Source of the DNA: Nemertoderma westbladi
Taxonomy: Eukaryota > Xenacoelomorpha > Nemertodermatida > Nemertodermatidae
Direction: 5' to 3'
DNA length: 64,000 bases
Assembly (NCBI GenBank): GCA_032718475.1
Contig: JAUCBJ010006642.1
Coordinates: 56,388-120,387, forward strand
The notes beneath the pieces were generated by a model. It saw only the letters and a program-made list of their open reading frames with translations. It ran no database searches and was not told the DNA's origin. Within the stretch, counting starts at the first letter, position 1, and each line of letters starts with the position of its first letter. Shown one piece after another: positions 10,811 through 21,467 of this stretch. The translations under genes and the position numbers were made by a program.

Positions 10811-11407
10811 AAGCCGCCCCAATGTTAGATTATAACAACAACATTTCCATTGGGTAAGAAAGTGGAGAAGAGCCAGGCCCGACTCTCAATTTTTTAGTTT
10901 ATATTACGCGATCAATTTTCACTCATCTCGTCATGAACACACAAGCTGTATGTAATATTTTGATAAATTTGTTGGCTATGCGTTTGCGGCTGTTTGGGCG
11001 GGGTGTGGTAGGCCTACACTTTTCACACTGAAACATTTTGGTTGTGAAATGTTCAGGGCACAGCGATCAGAGATATTTCATATACATTTTATTATGAGAG
11101 GAAGAAGAACATACAACGTTATTTACTATATTATATGTAACGAAATAATTGTTTTTGGGTTTGGAAGCCTCCCCAAATAGTTGATATACAATTATATTTA
11201 AAATTATTTCCATGGTCATCATGGTCATTCACCCGTCTTTAATTAGAAATTTGTTTGCATGAAAGACAGTTTAGTTTGGTTTTTACTGATTATTATCTCT
11301 TATCTGACTGGGGTAATAATAAAGGATAGGATAAATGGAAGCAAAGTGTGACAGTAACAAATATTTCCCCGTCACCCTAGCATGTCTTAAGTATATGATA
11401 TATCAAA

Positions 11408-13540
11408 GGGGGGAGTTTGGATTCACTGCATAAATGCAGTTCACCAAACTTCCCCCGAATGCACACTGTAACTTCCCCCTTCCCCCAAATATCCACTGTT
11501 AAATTAATTTGAAGCGATATAATAAGTACAAAATTGTGCGAGTTTTTAATTGTGTAGTCCATATGTTATTTGATCTCTATTTATTGTTTAAAGTGCATTT
11601 AATATCACACTGGTTTTTTAGAATATTACAACCTTATGTTTTATTTATTAACCCAATCGAAGCCTTAATAAGGGCCGCTTATTTGTACGCATATCCCTAA
11701 TGCGCTCAGTATGAGCCAAACAACATATTAATATGAAAATAAAGTATCTGCAAAGAAAAGAACCCAATGCTATATAATTTGACCTTATTAAAAAATTTGC
11801 ACTTTTGCACACTTATTTGTACAAGTGCACTTCAGCAGATCGTAATGGTGGTTCTTATTTAACAAACTTATGTTTATCCTCTACCGATCTACGATGGTGT
11901 ATGATCAAGTGTCAGTCACTAAAAGTGTAAAAAATCTAATTTAATAAATCGCGACATTTGCGATTTTGGACCATATTCATGGGCATTTTAAGTCACTTTA
12001 TATACATAAAAAGTTAAACAAATGTTACGATTATAGTTAGAAATCACTCCAAACTACATTTTAATCCAAAAAATAACATTCTACGATGAATGGAACTGGA
12101 AATAATAGTGTTTAAAATATCGAAAAAATGTGTACTTTTTAAGTGCATTATGCACTAAGTGCACATGCGTTTTCCCAAGTTGTATCCTATTTCACACACT
12201 ACAATCTATCCTCTATCCAATGAAAAAAGTTTCAGATCAAACGGCCCAGTAGAACAGAAGTTATTGATGTTTAAAAATAATCACTCGAAAATTTCAAATT
12301 CTCTTGGTCACGTAGTCTAGTGGTAATTAATCACGTTAACGATACTTAAGTTCGTGGGTTCGAAACCCAATATGACCATTCTTAATTTTTTGCAAAAAAA
12401 AATATTTTTAATTTTTGACTAAATTTCGGTTCTGGTGCTCCAAATTCAATAAAATTGGTATATTCTTTGCCGTAATTTTTTTTTCTATCTTTTGAGAGGC
12501 GGTATTTTTGGCCCCAAAAAAAATGAAAAAAAAGGCCAAAATTACGCGATATTTTTCGACCCTTAAAACTCGTTATTTTAATTATAAATGTTAAGAAAAA
12601 AGATAGTGGAGTTAATTTGCTACATTTTACAGGAACTTTTGGCGCAAAAAGTTAAATTATAATGTAATGGCGATTTATTAAAAAAGAATTTTTTCGTCCC
12701 TTTTTTATAAGTAGTATATTTCACACGATCGTCTGCCGCTTCAGTTATATGATAGCTATGGCGCTGTAACTACCGTTGAAAGATATATAATTTGACGCTC
12801 TATAAGACTGTTTAAATAAGTCTCCCAGACCTTATGTATTTTTCGAGCTAGACGAGTACCCGCGAAGCGAGTTTGAAGCGTGAAATTATAATTTGGGCCC
12901 TAATTTTTTTAATATCGTTTGCGCGGCAAAACCAATCGAATATTTGGATTCCCCGTATCGATATTAACCGTATAAAATGTTCTTTAACCTTCAAGAGTCA
13001 AAAATAAAAAAGTTGTTAGTTATAAACTTTTTATTATTTTCTGGGCCTTTTTGGACCCCTTTGCCTACATATTTTTTGTATCCCCATTCGATAGGAATGT
13101 AGCCCCTGTGGTCTTCTACGCTTTCCGAAAAAGAATTGGCAGATTCCTACTAGCGTTGTCGAATTAAAAATTTTGGAAATGATAATTATGTAAAAAAGAT
13201 GGAAAAAACGGACAAAGTTACGGCCCCTTTTTCCACCCGAAATATTAATAAATATCTTACCCCCATTCGATACGAAGGTAGTACCACTCTTCCCCTTTCC
13301 AACCGCGTTAATTTCGTCCCCGTACGATTAATATTAGCCGAGTCAGAGCGGATCCCGCAAAGCCATTTCGTCCGTTTTTTCAACTTTGACGGACAATTTC
13401 GAGAAAAAGGCGTGGTAATCTTTTTTGAAAAAAAAAACGAATTCACTAATTAATCCCTTCTATCGTATCCCGGCGTCGGTTAAGCAATAACCTAGGGTTT
13501 TTTCGAGCCACTGTAGAGCGCCTTTCAAAAAATTTTTAAA
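11408..13540 (+). repeat. 2.5-kb non-coding repeat, copy I (3'-incomplete)
   Basis: Copy I begins at a 48-bp hairpin (11408-11456), as does copy III. It then has ~850 bp of AT-rich sequence, a tRNA-Val-like module at 12306-12377, a TTGCCGTAATTTTTTTTT hairpin block, and several conserved ~50-bp blocks (for example near 13100-13420). It lacks the poly(G) and GC-rich end and passes near 13555 into copy II. No frame above ~86 codons exists and both strands have similar short frames, so it is non-coding. The family is not recognised. Confidence 0.7.
12306..12377 (+). repeat. tRNA-Val-like module (in repeat copy I)
   Basis: The 72-nt segment starts GGTCACG and ends TATGACC, giving five Watson-Crick pairs of an acceptor stem. 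It has an A box TAGTCTAGTGG, an AAC triplet in the expected anticodon region and an intact B box GGGTTCGAAACCC. The anticodon stem pairs poorly. Homologous modules in copies II (near 13573) and III (16192-16262) have degraded B boxes. It is most likely a tRNA-derived internal module, not a working tRNA gene. Confidence 0.5.
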
Positions 13541-13554
13541 ATTGTCAAATTATT

Positions 13555-14722
13555 CATGTCAAATTATTGTCAAATTAATTATCAATCACGTTAATGAAAC
13601 CTAAGTTCGCGGGTACGAAATCCAATATTGGCCATTCTTAATTTTTTGTAAAAAAATTTTTTTTTTATATTTTCACTAAAATCGCTCTAACTTCGGTTCT
13701 GGTGGTCCAAATTCAATAAAATTGGTATATTCTTTGCCGTAATTTTTTTTTCTATCTTTTGAGAGGGGGTCATTTTTGGCCCCAAAAAAAATGAAAAAAA
13801 AGGGCCAAAATTACGTGATATTTTTCGACCCTTAAAATTCGTAATTTTAATTATAAATGTTAAGAAAAAAGATAGCGGACCAACTAAACAACTAGATAAC
13901 TAGATAACCAACTAAAGTGAAAAATAAAAAATTATTCGATAAAAACTATTTTTCATATTCTGGCCCTTTTTGGCCCCTATTGTCGACATATTTGTTGTAC
14001 CCCCACTCGATAGGAACGTAGCCCCAATGGTTTTCTACGAGTTTCAAAAAAGAATTAGTGGAATCCTACCCGCGTTGTCGAATTAAACATTTCGGAAATA
14101 AAATTTCGAAAAAAGACGGACAAAAACGTACAAATTTACGGCCCCTTTTGGCCTTTATTTAATAAATCTCTTACCCCCATTCGATACGAAGGTAGACCCA
14201 CTCGTCATCATTCCAACCGCGTTACTTTCGTTCCCGTACGATAAATAGTAGCCGAGTTATTACGGATCCCGCAAAGTCATTTTGTCCGTTTTTTCAACTT
14301 TGACGGACAATAGACGGAAAACAAGCCCGGAGGCGGGGTATTCCAAGAAGTGGAAACGTCTAATTTAGACCCCCTCTTTCGATTCTCGGTGTCTCTGGAT
14401 GCGTCAAATAGAGGTTTTTTAAGAGTCCTAGTGAAAAAAAGACAAAAAAACCAGACAATTGTCCGTCATGTCCGTCAAAACGATAGATTCGCTAAAAGCT
14501 CTGAAGAATCTTATTTTTTTGGCATTACGCGTCTCCCCTCGAAAAATCAAGAAAATCGTACCTCGGGAAATAGGTCGAATGGGGGGGGGGGGGGGGGGGG
14601 GGACACCGTTTTCGCAGTAACTACGCGTCCAGCATGTAGACTGCGTCCTTTAGAGGGGCGGCGAATTCACCTCACTCAACGCCGCCCTTACTGAATGTTT
14701 TTAAAAAATGTTTCTTCCCACC
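13555..14722 (+). repeat. 2.5-kb non-coding repeat, copy II (internally deleted)
   Basis: This copy starts inside the tRNA-like module and lacks the block between a GATAGCGGA site and CCAACTAAAGTG. It then matches copy III through the poly(G) run at 14581-14602. It ends with a GC-rich palindrome (GGGCGGCG ... CGCCGCCC) and TTTCTTCCCACC at 14722, the same right edge as copy III. Confidence 0.75.
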
Positions 14723-15312
14723 AAGGTGGGCCCCTCAATGAAGTTATACTTTACGAAAGACCACGAGGTATAGGGAAAAGCGTGGAGGGGGGGGGGAGGA
14801 TGGGGGTATGGGTCGAATGACACGAGGGGAGACGGTCTGGACTCGTTAATTTTATATTACTCGAAATTTTATGTAATATATTTTCGCTCCCAGTGTACAC
14901 TTGTTCTATATCCCGGTAACCCATTAATATTAATATATACTACTCAGTCGTTTGTACATAATACGAAGTCTGTAAGTTATAGTCACCGAAACATTTCAGC
15001 TCGGAAATTATAATATATGAATCAAGGATGTCTCTCTTATGATCTACATAGAATAGATATGGTTATTGATACTGTTACATTGTGATAATGGATTCTAGGT
15101 TTCTTTCACTGGTAAATCCCTATAAATGTTGAAGTAATAAAATTTAATTACAGAACCATAGTTCGAAGATCAGCTTTATTCATACCACTCATTGCTTAGA
15201 AATTTTACAGGATAATATTGTTAATCTGACTTAAGTTGTTTAGGTTGAACAAAGTCTACATAGTAAACAACAGGTCCTCCAAAGATGTGCCTTTGGTATA
15301 TTATATTAAGAA

Positions 15313-17815
15313 GGGGGAAGTTAGATTCACTGCATAAATGCAGTTCATCTAACTTCCCCCAAATATCCACTGTTGAATAAAATTGAAGCGATAAGTCCGA
15401 AAAGGTGCGAGTTTTTTTAATAAATTGTGTGGTCCATTTGTTATCTGATCTCTATTTATTGTTTAAAATTCATTTAAGATCATACTATTTTTTTTAGAAT
15501 ATTACAACCTTATGTTTTATTAATTTACCCAATCGAACCCTTATAAGGACCGGTTATTTGTACACATGTCCCTAATGCGCTCAGTAAGGTCCAAACAACA
15601 TATTAATATGAAAATAAACTATCTGCAACGAAAAGAACCCAATAATACACAATTTGACCTTATTAAAAAAAATTGCACATTTGCACACATATTTGCACAA
15701 GTGCACTTTAGCGGATCCTAAAGGTGGTTCCTATTTAACACACTTATGTCTATCCTTTACCGATCTACGATGGTGCATGATCAAGTGTCAGTCGCTAAAA
15801 GTGTAAAAAATCCAATTTAATAAATCGCGACATTTGCGATTTTGGACCATATTCATGGACATTTTAAGTCACTTTATAGACATAAAAAGATAAACAAATG
15901 TTAAGATTATAGTTAGAATTCACTCCAAACTACATTTTAACCCAAAAACTAACATTCTAGGATGTATAGAACTTGAAATAATGCTGTTTGAATTATCGAA
16001 AAAATGTGCACTATTTAAGTGCATTTTGCACTAAGTGCACATGCGTCTTTTCCCAAGTTGTATTCTATTTCACACACTACAATCTATCCTCTATCCAATG
16101 AAAAAAGTTTCAGATCAAACGGCCCAGTAGAACCGAAGTTATTGATGTTTTAAAATAGTCACTCGAAAATTTCAAATTCACTTGGTCACATGGTCTAGTG
16201 GTTATCAATCACGTTAATGAAACCTAAGTTCGCGGGTACGAAATCCAATATTAACCATTCTTAATTTTTTGTAAAAAAAAATTTTTTTTATATTTTCACT
16301 AAAATCGCTCTAACTTCGGTTCTGGTGGTCCAAATTCAATAAAATTGGTATATTCTTTGCCGTAATTTTTTTTTCTATCTTTTGAGAGGGGGTCATTTTT
16401 GGCCCCAAAAAAAATGAAAAAAAAGGGCCAAAATTACGTGATATTTTTCGACCTTTAAAATTCGTAATTTTAATTAAAAATGTTAAGAAAAAAGATAGCG
16501 GAGGTAATTTGCTAAATTTTAAATGTACTTTTGGCGCAATACGCTAAATTATCATAGAGTAGCGATTTATTAAAAAAAAAAAATTTTCGTCCCTTTTTTT
16601 AAATATTTTATTTCACACGATCGTCTGCCGCACCAGTTGTATAAAAGCTAACGCGCTGTAACTACCGTTGAAAGATAGATAATTTAACGCACTATAAGTC
16701 TGTATAAACAAATCTCCCGTAAGTTAAGTAGTTTTCGAGCTGGACGAGTTCCCGCGCAGCGAGTTTGAAACGCGAAATTTTAATAATGGCCCTCATTTTT
16801 TTAATATCATTTGCGCAGCAAAACCAATCGAATATTTGAATTCCCCGTATCGATATTGACCGTATAAAATGTACCCCATACCAACTAAAGTGAAAAATAA
16901 AAAATTATTCGATAAAAACTATTTTTCTTATTCTGGCCCTCTTTGGCCCCTATTGTCGACATATTTTTTGTACCCCCACTCGATAGGAACGTAGCCCCAA
17001 TGGTCTTCTACGAGTTTCAAAAAAGAATTAGTGGAATCCTACCCGCGTTGTCAAAATAAACATTTCGGAAATAAAATTTCGAAAAAAGACGGAAATAAAC
17101 GTACAAATTTACGGCCCCTTTTTCCACCCGAAATTTTAATAAATCTCTTACCCCCATTCGATACGAAGGTAGACCCACTCGTCATTGTTGCCACTTCGTC
17201 ATTGTCGTCACTCGTCACTCGTCGTTGTTCCCGTACAATAAATAGTAGCCGAGTTATTACGGATCCCGCAAAGTCATTTTGTCCGTTTTTTCAACTTTGA
17301 CGGGCAATAGACGGAAAAAAAGCCCGGAGGCGGGGTATTCCAAGAAGTGGAAACGTCTAATTTAGATTGTATTCTTTCGATTCTCGGTGTCTCTGGATGC
17401 GTCAAATAGAGGTTTTTTAAGAGTCCTAGTGAAAAAAAGACAAAAAACCAGACAATTGTCCGTCATGTCCGTCAAAACGATAGATTCGCTAAAAGCTCTG
17501 AAGAATCTTATTTTTTTGGTATTACGCGTCCCCCCTCGAAAAATCAAGAAAATCGTACCTCTGGAAATAGGTCGAATGGGGGGGGGGGGGGGGGGGGGGG
17601 GGAACACCGTTTTCGCAGTAACTACGCGTCCAGCATGTAGACTGCGTCCTTTAGAGGGGCGGCGAATTCACCTCACTCGACGCCGCCCTTACTGAATGTT
17701 TTTAAAAAATGTTTCTTCCAACCCAGCATGTAGACTGCGTCCTTTAGAGGGGCGGCGAATTCACCTCACTCGACGCCGCCCTTACTGAATGTTTTTAAAA
17801 AATGTTTCTTCCCAC
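15313..17815 (+). repeat. 2.5-kb non-coding repeat, copy III (full unit)
   Basis: This is the most complete unit. It has a 48-bp hairpin at 15313-15360, an ~830-bp AT-rich body, the tRNA-like module at 16192-16262, a conserved A/T-run hairpin block, blocks shared with copies I and II, and a poly(G) run at 17578-17602. It ends with a GC-rich palindromic end present as a 93-bp tandem duplication (17631-17723 and 17724-17815). The left end is defined by the shared hairpin, the right by the shared TTCTTCCCACC. No reading frame spans it and no known family is recognised. Confidence 0.75.
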
Positions 17816-18605
17816 CGAGAGATAGTGAGCGAACAAAATCAGCATGTGGTGGAAAAGCAGCAACAGCAGCATCAACATCTACAGCAGCACTTAAAGCAGC
17901 TACACGACGAAGCCGCCAGCAACGAGCAATCACAAATTACGCAGCACTGACGTTTGCAGGAGTTGCAGGGCGAATCTGTGCAAGCCGCTAAAGTTCTAGA
18001 AGAGCTACACCAAAAGCTGGCTAATTCTCAGGACCTCTTGGCCTCGAACAACGCTGGTGTGATCAGGCCCGGACTCTCCTGAGTACCAGATCTTAAAGAG
18101 AGCCTCTAATATAAACGGCGTTGAAGCTGAAAATATAGCATGCCCTTCTATCTCACCCAATGTTAGAAACCCTGAATACAACACTAGTGCACAAAATGAC
18201 ATACAAAATAATAATAACATTTGTAGACCCCCGCAGAATAATGTAGGTCCCTGTGATAATTCTACATTTAATACTATGTTTAATAGTACTATAGCTCAGG
18301 ACAGTTTCACCCGCCAATTAGCGCGTACTGAAGCGCGTCAGGCAGTTAAAGTAGGTGAAATTATTAAATTCGATGGAAATGAGTTAAGATGGCTTCCATT
18401 TGGAGAATATATAAAAGACAGTATATTTAGTTCACCATTACCTAATAGTGAGAAACTGCACTTCTTAATAGACTGCTTCGAAAGCTATCCAAAGAAATCA
18501 GCACAAAGGTACATTGGGCATCCCCATGGATTAGAAGAGCTATGGAAATTATTACATGACAGATATGGAGATGAAGCTTCAATAGCCCAATATCTATATC
18601 TAGAA
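17816..18605 (+). pseudogene. BEL/Pao copy A, gag 3' part (after insertion)
   Basis: This resumes copy A at GAGAGATAGTG. A Gln-rich coiled-coil region (KQQQQQHQHLQQHLKQLHD-like) is followed by a segment ending NNICRPPQNNVG, then the start of the capsid-like domain: ARTEARQAVKVGEIIKFDGN, FLIDCFESYPKK, ELWKLLHDRYGDEASIAQYL. Stops and a frameshift occur near 17948 and 18080. At about 18605 the capsid sequence breaks off and joins sequence corresponding to an earlier part of Gag. Copy A therefore runs directly into copy B, as in a tandem duplication. Confidence 0.75.
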
Positions 18606-20990
18606 AAACAACCGTCAGACACTCAAGTTGCCGAATTCCGCAATAACAAACTTCGTTGTTATACATCTTCGGATGAGTTCGAAAAATCTTCCGGTCAATC
18701 TCGAACCTCTAGGAGCGGAAGGCGCTTAGAACGAGCCGCCAGAACCACCAGAACATCGCGTTGAATCTTTTTAAGGATGGTCAGATATCCAAAAATATCT
18801 GAACTGACTCTGACAGTGATTTTTTCAGACCAATAAACACCCCCCTTACGGCTCCAAATATTGGTCCCCATATATTAATAAACCCCACTAAACCAAATGT
18901 AACACCAGTGGCCATAGAGTCCCAAACCAAAATTACACCCAGTGGTATTTCGACAACTAAAGTAGAAAGTAATCAGTCAGATAGTGTACAGCCTAAAACG
19001 TCTACAGTATATAGGGATAGAATAGTTACTCCTACAGTACGCCCAAGACAGGCGCAACCAATCCCAGTGATGGCCGACAGAATGTCTAGCACTGCCGACG
19101 CCCACCCATTAAATATTCATACCCTGGGTCCAAGTCTGTCCCCTATCACTGACTCCCCTGACGGGCATTATGCTGCCTCAAGGCTGGTCGTGCCTGGATT
19201 GGTCGAGGCGGTGATGGACAGCGGGCCCACTAGGGTGTTGGGCAAAGTCGTCCGGGTAAATGAGGACTCCCTCTATAGGGAAAGATTGAATGAATCCTCA
19301 TGAAATCTGCAGGCAATGCAGATGATAAAATGAAACAATTGAACAATATCGATTTTGAATTAAATCGATTAAATAAACAACGAGAGATAGTGAGAGAACA
19401 AAATCAGCATGCGTTGGAAAAGCAGCAACAGCAGCGTCAACAACTACAGCAGCACTTAAAGCAGCTACACGACGAAGCCGCCAGCAATGAGCAATCACGA
19501 ATTACGCAGCGCTGACGTTTGCAGGAGTTGCAGGGCGAATCTGTGCAAGCCGCTAAAGTTCTAGAGGATCTACACCAACAGCTGGCTAATTCTCAGGACC
19601 TCTTGGCCTCGAACAACGCTGGTGTGAGCCCGGTTGAACAACCCGGACTCTCCTGAGTACCAGATCTTAAAGAGAGCCTCTAATATAAACGGCGTTGAAG
19701 CTGAAAACATATCACGCCCTTCTATCTCACCCAATGTTAGAAAACCTGAATACAACACAGGTGCACAAAATGACACACAAAATAATAATAACTTTTGTAG
19801 ACCCCCGCAGAATAATGTAGGTCCCTGTGATAATTCTACATTTAATACTATGTTTAATAGTACTATAGCTCAGGACATTTTCACCCATCAATTAGCGCGT
19901 ACTGAAGCGCGTCAGGCAGTTAAAGTAGGTGAAGTTATTAAATTCGATGGAAATGAGATAAAATGGCTTCCATTTAGAGAATATTATGTAAAAGGCAGTA
20001 TATTCAGTTCACCATTACCTAATAGTGAGAAACTGCGTTTCTTAATAGACTGCTTAGAAAGCTATCCAAAGAAATTAGCACAAAGGTACTATTAGAAGAG
20101 CTATGGAAATTATTACATGACAGATATGGAGATGAAGCTTCAATAGTATAGTTCAATAGCTTCAATAGTAATATCTATATCAGAAGTTAGTCAATCGTCA
20201 ACGTGTAATCACAACAGAAATGATTGAGTTCCTTGACGAGATTAAGGAAATTTGTAGACAGCTAGATTGGTTGGATAAACACGAATACTTTGATACCCTG
20301 GTTGTAGTTGGTATGACTTCTGCGGCCCTACCTAAGGGTAGTATATCTACACGATGGGACCGCAATGTGCTAAACCCTAAACTTCGCGGTAAACCAGCTT
20401 TAGGCATGAAGGAATTCCTGGAATACCTCAATTATGAATCCTCATTGCTGATGATTACCCAGCGACGCGAGCGCAACATAGACCCAAAACTCGATAAAGC
20501 TCTCCAACTAAACGTCGGGAGCGAGTTTATCAAACCAATCTGTCTATGTGTGAAGAGGAATCAGAAGAAAGTGAAAGTTCCTATCACATCTCAGATAATC
20601 AGAAATGCACAACACAAGGATCCGAGATCTCCATCACCTAGACGCAAGGGTCAAGTGATCATTAAATCAGTAACTTACGCTGGCTGCTTATTGTGTAACA
20701 AGGAGTCCCATAGACTATCGCAGTTCTTGGACTTTATCAAAATGTCCTTGGAGAAACGAAGAGAGACTATTAATACATTGAGAGTATGTTTCCTGTGTTT
20801 ATGTCCTGGACATAGTAGAAACAGATGTTATTTAAAGGACACCTATAAGTGTGTTAAATGCAATGGGAACCATCACTATCTATTACATCAAAAGGACGTC
20901 GTTCCCCAAATGGAAGTAAAAGTTCAGTTCACTGATTATTCTCATTATGATACATCAGGTTGTTCGGAACAAGAATTCGACACCGATTAA
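18606..20990 (+). pseudogene. BEL/Pao copy B, gag
   Basis: Blocks in order are: a TSSDE/SGRR region (about 18660-18740) that matches copy C near 57.3 kb; the DRMSSTADAHPL linker (19074-19300); a Gln-rich coiled coil; the capsid-like domain (ARTEARQAVKVGEVIKFDGN near 19890); and LDEIKEICRQLDWLDKHEYF (20230). Zinc knuckles follow at 20690-20910: CLLCNKESHRLSQF (last Cys missing), CFLCLCPGHSRNRC (intact CCHC) and CVKCNGNHHYLLH. Several stops and frameshifts (19301, 19513, 20093, near 20150) make it a pseudogene. Gag packages element RNA in intact relatives. Confidence 0.8.
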
Positions 20991-20999
20991 TTTTCCATC

Positions 21000-21445
21000 G
21001 ACGAGGAGAGTTGTAATAATGTAGTGGTATACGAAGCCATCACATATGAGTAACTAACCACATCAGAACAGACATCGGACAACCAAATGTCTCAAAAACC
21101 CTCTGATCCAAAATCGCTTGGTGTTCGAGAATTCCCCGTTTTGCAAGTTCGATTACATTAAAACAGCCGCAGCATGGATACCGGAAGTTTGGGATCTTTC
21201 ATCGATCAAGATCTCGTGGACGAGCTATTCGGTGAAAATGAGGGACTTCCAATGAAATTTAATCTTTCTGGCATGATGCAAATCTGGCAATCAGTTATAC
21301 AAACCCGTTACTACAAGGTCTAATTATCTGACCCACAAGATAAAAATGAAATATGTAAATTGGATAACATCAAGATGGTTGCTATTAAGAACTTTGCAGA
21401 AAGTCAAGCTCCTATGTATGATTGTGAAACGCAATAACATACCTA
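21000..21445 (+). pseudogene. BEL/Pao copy B, protease start
   Basis: Downstream of the zinc knuckles the sequence encodes VREFPVLQVR, then a protease active-site block DTGSLGSFIDQDLVDELF (DTG where copy C has DSG), KFNLSGMMQIW and MVAIKNFAESQAP, broken by at least two frame changes. This is the aspartic-protease region that follows Gag in BEL/Pao. It ends at about 21445, where a 44-bp minisatellite starts. RT and integrase are absent. Confidence 0.7.
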
Positions 21446-21467
21446 GATACGAACTTGTCGAAAATGC

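Larger units (their letters stand above)
10811..17815. mobile_element. 7-kb insertion splitting BEL/Pao copy A
   Basis: The 7005-bp block sits between two copies of the heptamer CGAGAGA (10804-10810 and 17816-17822). The uninterrupted BEL copy B has this heptamer once at the same place, so the heptamer looks like a 7-bp target duplication. The block contains no convincing reading frame. It holds 10811-11390 (unassigned), a composite repeat copy at 11408-14722, 14723-15300 (unassigned) and a full repeat copy at 15313-17815. The two outer ends do not form an obvious inverted repeat. It may be one large non-autonomous element or stepwise amplification after insertion. Confidence 0.6.

Noticed and set aside
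12306-12377. Functional tRNA-Val gene
   Set aside because: The anticodon stem does not pair and sister modules are degraded; better seen as part of the repeat.
13199-13453. 84-86 codon frames on both strands
   Set aside because: They lie in the non-coding repeat and are not conserved as frames in copies II and III.
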